Source: UBA1731 sp964440985 (GTDB taxonomy: Bacteria > Verrucomicrobiota > Kiritimatiellia > RFP12 > UBA1067). From it: a stretch of 19,256 nt of DNA. The DNA is taken from positions 1 through 19,256 of the forward strand of contig CAYTWE010000044.1 of assembly GCA_964440985.1 (NCBI GenBank). Direction: 5' to 3'. The position numbers were made by a program, and so were the translations under genes. Each line of letters begins with the position of its first letter. Position 1 is the stretch's first letter. Below the pieces are notes generated by a model that ran no database searches, had not been told where the DNA came from, and saw only the letters and a list, made by a program, of their open reading frames with translations. Below, one piece after another: positions 15,361 to 19,256 of this stretch.

Positions 15361-18300
15361 TCATTTGACGGTGAAAGTCCTTTCCGCAAAGACCCCGGTC
15401 AACGGCTCAATGACGCGCAAAGTCCACTTGCCGGTTTCATCGTTTAGCGCCAACGGGAACCGGAGACTTGCCTTCCCTTCCGCAGTGGCGACATTGCGCT
15501 TGAAATGGAACGGACATTTCCCGGACGGCGGAACAAACTCGACGTGCAGGACATAGCGCGGCGTCACGTCACGCGAGATGATCCTGAGGTTCAGGGCGAG
15601 CGTTTCTCCGCGCCTGACGGATGAAAGCCAACGCGGCAGACCTGTGACCTCAATTCCGTCGATTCTCTCCTTCAGCACGGCGTACAGGTTGGCCTCCGCG
15701 TACGGAACGGATGCCGAAACGCTGCCGGAAACGCCAAGATATTTTTGGTTTCGCACGTCGTAGACGTGTCCCCGCTTCGCGAACACAAGTTCATCGACGT
15801 TAACGTCATGCTCCTTGCCGACAAGCGAATGATGCGGTTTCCTGATGACGCCGTAAAGATCTGCGTCTCCCTCGCGGTAGTGCACGGCCTCACGGTACGG
15901 ATTGGCGATTGCGGTGGGCGACTCTATCGCTGGCGTGACTGCCGCAGATTTCAGCAGCGAAAGCATCCGTCTCTTCTGCCCTTCATCGCCAGAATCGAAT
16001 GTCGCCGCAAACACATCCACCTCGCTTGCGGTAAATGGCGGCATCCTGCGCTTTATGCCGAGTTCATCATATTCGCCGGGCAGAACATCGCAGACGACCC
16101 TGCCGCCGCGCCTGATGAACGCTTTCACGGCGGAGACCTCCCTGTCGGTCATGGCAAGAATGTGCGGCATGATGAGTACCTTGAACGGGGGCTGGCCGGT
16201 CACAACCTTGCCGGCACGATACACTGACCAGTCGCCGCCATTCAGGAATCCGCCCTCTACCTGCTCCTGCGAAACCCATTCCGGCTGGTAGAACAGATGA
16301 TTCAGCATGAAATTCGCGTTGCTGCGGGAATACTGGAAATTCCAGTACGGCGACCCTTTGTGGCAGTCGTCGCGAAGCGTCTCCGTTCCGAGGAAGAACG
16401 AAAGGATGCAGGAATCGTGCGAATAGTAGATGGCGACATCGCTCTTCGCCCAGCTCCAGTCCGTCAGCGTCTTTCCAAGACCATCCGCCATGCGCGTCAA
16501 GGCAAGGTTCTTTCCGCATTCACGTGCATCGAGCGTCGGTGCGCCCGTGACGAGGTCAAGAAGGTTGATTCCGTAATATGTCGCCGCAAACCAGTGGAAT
16601 CCACCCTGACGGTGCAACGCGGTCATCCATGGGAGGGCGCGTTCACGCTCTTCCGTGAATCCGTATCCGGTCCATCCCCATATGCGCATGTCCGGACGCC
16701 ACGAGCGGTACAGGAAATCGAACTCATGGAAAGGATCTTCACCGAACGACACCGATGCGGTGTATTCCTTCGAATAGTCCAGTCCTGTCTTCGACAGCAG
16801 CTTCCAGAAGTCCGTTCCTCCAAGCGCCCGCTCGCCAAAGCAGTTGTCTAATGAATAAAGCACATCCGGATCCACATCGCGGATGGCGTCGCCGACTTCG
16901 CGGATCACCTCCACCCAGCGGTCGACGTTGAAGGTGCGCCACTCGATGAACTCCGCAGCGTTGCCAGCCGCTCGCGCATCCTTGAGCAAGGTCTGGCCGA
17001 GATCCGCAAACGACCGATGGTTCGTGTGATGCCTGCGGTTGTACTCCTCAATTGTCCCATATTTGCGTTTCATCCACAGACGATAAGTCTCTACGTTCTC
17101 TGGATGGGCATCCACCTCCTCTCCGTTGGGGCCGAGCCTTGCCTCATCGGAGAACGACCCGTACATCCCTCCATGGCGTCTGTTTCCCTTGGCCCATCTG
17201 GTTGCCATCTCACGTATGCGGCCGCGCGCCTCCTTTGTGTTGAACACCGGACGGCGCACATTGTTTGCGGAAGTCGGCCCACCGCTGAAATACTCGCCTC
17301 CGATCACGTACGACAGCGTTGCGGCCATGCCGCTCGTGTACATGTCGCCCCATCCGCCGTGGCAGAACGCATATCTGAACCCCAGTTCGCGGAGAGCGCC
17401 AACCATGTCGCGTCTATCCATGCGGGTGTACGCGGACGACACAGACCAGAATCCCACGCCGTAATCCCCGATCATCCGCTTCCTGTCGTTATCAGGTTCG
17501 ATGACCATGTAGTTGCGCCTGTCAGCCACCTTGCCGCCATTGACAAGTTCAGTTTCAAGGACGCCGAGGCTGGTGTACAGATTCTCTCTTGGAACAGCGA
17601 TTTTCACCCGTGAACCACGCAGGCTGCCCTCGCCGAAGATGCGTCCGGAAAAGTCGCTGAACCGCCATTTCAGCGTTGCCGATGCCGTACCGTTCGAGAC
17701 CGGTATCACCACTTCTCGGCCATTGTCAGCCATTTCCCCGAGCGATGCACCGGCCACCGGCCGTACCCGGCAATCGAACGCAAGCGTCCGCCCGCCCGAA
17801 TCAAGATATCGCTCCACGCTATGCACCTTGCCGCGATACACGCTCTCTTCCACGACCCTTTTCGCAGCCGAGAGATCCGGCGCACCGAATGCCGCTTTCC
17901 AAAGCCTGTCCGCAGCCTTCGCGAATTCAATCTCTTCGTACGGAAAAGAGGCGATTGCATATTCATCCGCAAGCGGTGAATTGTCGATGAACGACAAGTC
18001 GCTTCCGCCGGCGACGCCGTCCACATCCCTTCTCCACTTCGTTGCCGTCACCCGTCCACGACCGTATCTGCCGGATGCGGCGGACGAATGGATTTTGTTG
18101 AGCAGTCCAGCCTGCCCATCCCTCATCGGCGCAAAAAACGCCGCCGCCCCATTCAGGACATTCGTCTCAATGATCGCGAACAGCTCCTCCCCGATTGCAG
18201 TGGCGGATCTGCGGCCGAACGCATAGAGATCGTATCCGCCCGTCTTGAGGAGATGCCTGATTCTTTTGGGATCGTCATCCGTCGTGAACGAATTCGCGCC

Positions 18301-19014
18301 CTTCCCCTCCGCCACGATGACATGAGCCTCTGCACCCGTGCCGGCAAACACGTGCCTCGCCTCACGCACTGACGTGAGCGCAGGAACCACCGCAAGAACC
18401 TTCAGCGGTTTGGCCGCCGCCCCGAAGAGGTTTGGCTTCATCGGGAGTTCAGACCCATCAAGCACGCCGGCTCTCGCGTTTCTCCCGACAGGAACGAAAT
18501 CGAGAGCCGATATCCGTCCGCGATACATCTTGAACGACCGTATCTCTATGCCTGTGTCATGTGCGCCGTTGTCGATCTTGAAAAACGAGAAACCACGGGG
18601 TTGCCCGCCTGAAGTGGCACGGAACGGTATGATGTATTCATGCCATTCCGCCGTCGGCTGAATCCTCGTGGCCCAGCCCTCTCCAACGCCACCGTTGGCG
18701 GCGGTGTAGCGATGGATGACCATAAGCGTGGAACCTGCACCCCTGCTGCGCACATCCAACGCAATCGTGAACTCCTCTCCCGCCTCCCATTTGAGGTCGG
18801 GGTCATCCATGTAGTTGACTATGAAATAGTTTTTTCCAAGGGCCGAGAGCATCCACACGCCGCTCAATGCAGCGGTCTCCTTCCGGACTACGCCTTTAAC
18901 AAGGCTCCACGGCCTTTGAATCTCCCCTTCGAACTGGGGGTTCTTGATGAGATTCTGCGGACGTTCGCCTTCAGCGGCAATCACACCACATGACATGGCC
19001 GCAATTACGGCCAA
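15361..19014 (-). CDS. Secreted GH42-like glycosidase with N-terminal carbohydrate-binding module; 5' end disrupted
   Basis: The open frame gives 1217 residues from TTG 19014, or 1211 from ATG 18996. Residues 20-165 look like a CBM4/9-type beta-sandwich (NLIKNPQFEG at 21-30, typical opening). Residues 200-380 hold an alpha/beta region of unknown role. Residues about 510-830 look like a GH42-type TIM barrel, with MYGSFSDEARLG at 617-628 and Glu624 a candidate acid/base. Residues 855-1000 resemble the beta-galactosidase trimerisation domain (KVLIMPHILAMTDREVSAVKAFI, then GGRVVCD at 970-976). The last 150 residues are beta-rich. The likely job is cleaving beta-galactosides or related sugars outside the cytoplasm. 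Neither in-frame start gives a proper signal peptide. A plausible one is encoded upstream but out of frame across a run of ten A's (19034-19025). Family assignment is moderate, because the barrel is divergent. Confidence 0.82.
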   Translation of the reverse strand: MAVIAAMSCGVIAAEGERPQNLIKNPQFEGEIQRPWSLVKGVVRKETAALSGVWMLSALGKNYFIVNYMDDPDLKWEAGEEFTIALDVRSRGAGSTLMVIHRYTAANGGVGEGWATRIQPTAEWHEYIIPFRATSGGQPRGFSFFKIDNGAHDTGIEIRSFKMYRGRISALDFVPVGRNARAGVLDGSELPMKPNLFGAAAKPLKVLAVVPALTSVREARHVFAGTGAEAHVIVAEGKGANSFTTDDDPKRIRHLLKTGGYDLYAFGRRSATAIGEELFAIIETNVLNGAAAFFAPMRDGQAGLLNKIHSSAASGRYGRGRVTATKWRRDVDGVAGGSDLSFIDNSPLADEYAIASFPYEEIEFAKAADRLWKAAFGAPDLSAAKRVVEESVYRGKVHSVERYLDSGGRTLAFDCRVRPVAGASLGEMADNGREVVIPVSNGTASATLKWRFSDFSGRIFGEGSLRGSRVKIAVPRENLYTSLGVLETELVNGGKVADRRNYMVIEPDNDRKRMIGDYGVGFWSVSSAYTRMDRRDMVGALRELGFRYAFCHGGWGDMYTSGMAATLSYVIGGEYFSGGPTSANNVRRPVFNTKEARGRIREMATRWAKGNRRHGGMYGSFSDEARLGPNGEEVDAHPENVETYRLWMKRKYGTIEEYNRRHHTNHRSFADLGQTLLKDARAAGNAAEFIEWRTFNVDRWVEVIREVGDAIRDVDPDVLYSLDNCFGERALGGTDFWKLLSKTGLDYSKEYTASVSFGEDPFHEFDFLYRSWRPDMRIWGWTGYGFTEERERALPWMTALHRQGGFHWFAATYYGINLLDLVTGAPTLDARECGKNLALTRMADGLGKTLTDWSWAKSDVAIYYSHDSCILSFFLGTETLRDDCHKGSPYWNFQYSRSNANFMLNHLFYQPEWVSQEQVEGGFLNGGDWSVYRAGKVVTGQPPFKVLIMPHILAMTDREVSAVKAFIRRGGRVVCDVLPGEYDELGIKRRMPPFTASEVDVFAATFDSGDEGQKRRMLSLLKSAAVTPAIESPTAIANPYREAVHYREGDADLYGVIRKPHHSLVGKEHDVNVDELVFAKRGHVYDVRNQKYLGVSGSVSASVPYAEANLYAVLKERIDGIEVTGLPRWLSSVRRGETLALNLRIISRDVTPRYVLHVEFVPPSGKCPFHFKRNVATAEGKASLRFPLALNDETGKWTLRVIEPLTGVFAERTFTVK

Positions 19015-19024
19015 TGCAAATACA

Positions 19025-19057
19025 TTTTTTTTTTCTTCCGATGAACATGATTCTCAT
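19025..19057 (-). other. Out-of-frame signal-peptide start with A10 tract
   Basis: On the minus strand ATG at 19057 (or ATG at 19048) opens a frame reading MRIMFIGRKK. It then meets ten consecutive A's (19034-19025). With ten A's the frame is lost. With nine A's (or twelve) it continues as KNVFALAVIAAM into the GH42-like protein and gives a typical signal peptide: Arg/Lys start, hydrophobic core, GVIAA cleavage region. This is either a homopolymer sequencing error, a slippage-controlled gene or a fresh mutation. Confidence 0.7.
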
Positions 19058-19076
19058 CTGGCTCTTTTCTCATCTG
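19051..19076 (-). repeat. Direct repeat CAGATGAGAA in the 5' untranslated region
   Basis: Two identical 10-nt copies lie at 19076-19067 and 19060-19051, separated by 6 nt, just before the GH42-like start. Each contains ATGAGA. The second holds the candidate ATG at 19057; the first is in a frame that ends quickly. It may be chance or a recent short duplication of the initiation region. Confidence 0.45.
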
Positions 19077-19081
19077 ACGGC

Positions 19082-19137
19082 TATGCAAATCCGTAAATTA
19101 TCGAAATTATAGCAAAGCATGATTGCATATGCAAATC
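19082..19137 (-). promoter_or_regulatory. Promoter of the carbohydrate locus with operator-like repeats
   Basis: TTGCAT (19134-19129), a 17-bp spacer and TATAAT (19111-19106) preceded by TGC make a strong promoter with an extended -10. Start is expected near 19099, about 50 nt before the ATG at 19048. A 12-bp perfect palindrome, TTGCATATGCAA (19123-19134), covers the -35. The 10-mer GATTTGCATA occurs twice on the minus strand, at 19137-19128 and 19091-19082, flanking the -10. This is how repressor sites are often placed, but the regulator is unknown. Confidence 0.75.
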
Positions 19138-19188
19138 GGGCGGTCCCCCCGCAGGTCAACCGACCTCATGAGGAAACCGCCCCCTGCG
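19138..19188. other. Inverted-repeat cluster with mutually exclusive pairings
   Basis: GGGCGGT (19138-19144) complements ACCGCCC (19176-19182), and CGCAGG (19150-19155) complements CCTGCG (19183-19188). The two pairings cross, so they cannot form together as simple hairpins. Inside are AGGT/ACCT arms and the palindrome CCTCATGAGG. The cluster lies just upstream of the carbohydrate-locus promoter and downstream of a possible gene end. Function unknown. Confidence 0.5.
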
Positions 19189-19189
19189 T

Positions 19190-19216
19190 CATGGATGCCT
19201 CGCAGTGGCATCCATG
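19190..19216 (-). terminator. Strong 10-bp stem-loop, possible terminator of the upstream gene
   Basis: CATGGATGCC (19190-19199) and GGCATCCATG (19207-19216) form a perfect 10-bp stem with a 7-nt loop. It lies 8 nt past the stop codon of a likely truncated gene that enters from the window edge. No T run follows on either strand, so it may be a rho-assisted or 3'-protecting hairpin rather than a classical terminator. Confidence 0.5.
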
Positions 19217-19224
19217 TCAACCGG

Positions 19225-19256
19225 TCATTCAACCACAACCCTTACGCCACCGGCGA
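19225..19256 (-). CDS. 3' end of a gene entering from the window edge (hypothetical)
   Basis: The last bases read on the minus strand as AGGVRVVVE followed by TGA at 19227-19225, then a strong stem-loop. A short beta-strand-like tail is plausible for a protein end, but only about nine codons are visible. The frame cannot be proven and no family can be named. Confidence 0.3.
   Translation of the reverse strand, partial: AGGVRVVVE

Noticed and set aside
19138..19188. Known riboswitch on either strand
   Set aside because: I compared the conserved core strings of fluoride and mini-ykkC types from memory and saw no match. The region also lies upstream of the promoter rather than in the leader.

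Overview
The window looks like one end of a contig from a bacterium of the PVC group, most likely a gut-type Kiritimatiellae/Lentisphaerae relative. This is inferred from the style of the proteins: very large secreted polysaccharide-processing enzymes, LamG-like jellyroll proteins with autotransporter-type repeats, and a secreted FAD-dependent oxidoreductase. No marker gene settles the lineage. Every convincing gene lies on the minus strand, so the window reads from high to low coordinates.

Housekeeping block, 1-3830. A short leader ORF and an RsuA/RluB-type pseudouridine synthase are followed by class I mannose-6-phosphate isomerase (manA), a divergent ThyX-like protein and ispE. The genes overlap or nearly abut and probably form an operon with an internal promoter before thyX. 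ispE ends inside a degenerate 72-bp tandem repeat. Below it lies tmRNA (ssrA), with tag ANNDYALAA. The first 60 bases are a C52G8 homopolymer run that is probably an assembly artefact.

Secreted carbohydrate block, 3834-19057. In transcription order it holds: a GH42-like protein with a carbohydrate-binding module; a four-module LamG-like surface or secreted protein; a 1504-residue fusion of a GH95-like glycosidase, an HTH-like linker and a TIM-barrel-like glycosidase; a tRNA-Thr(UGU); and a secreted FAD-dependent oxidoreductase with flanking beta-rich domains. Together they look like a locus for binding and dismantling a complex, possibly fucose- and galactose-containing glycan outside the cytoplasm. 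No transporter or sulfatase is visible.

Expression signals. Five promoters share an extended -10 element (TGn followed by TATAAT, TATACT or TATCAT). Two of them place an ATG only 7-10 nt after the -10, which implies leaderless or near-leaderless mRNAs for housekeeping genes. Two of the large secreted genes instead have clear Shine-Dalgarno sequences. The GH42-like gene has a run of ten A's that puts its signal-peptide start out of frame. This is either a sequence error or a slippage switch.
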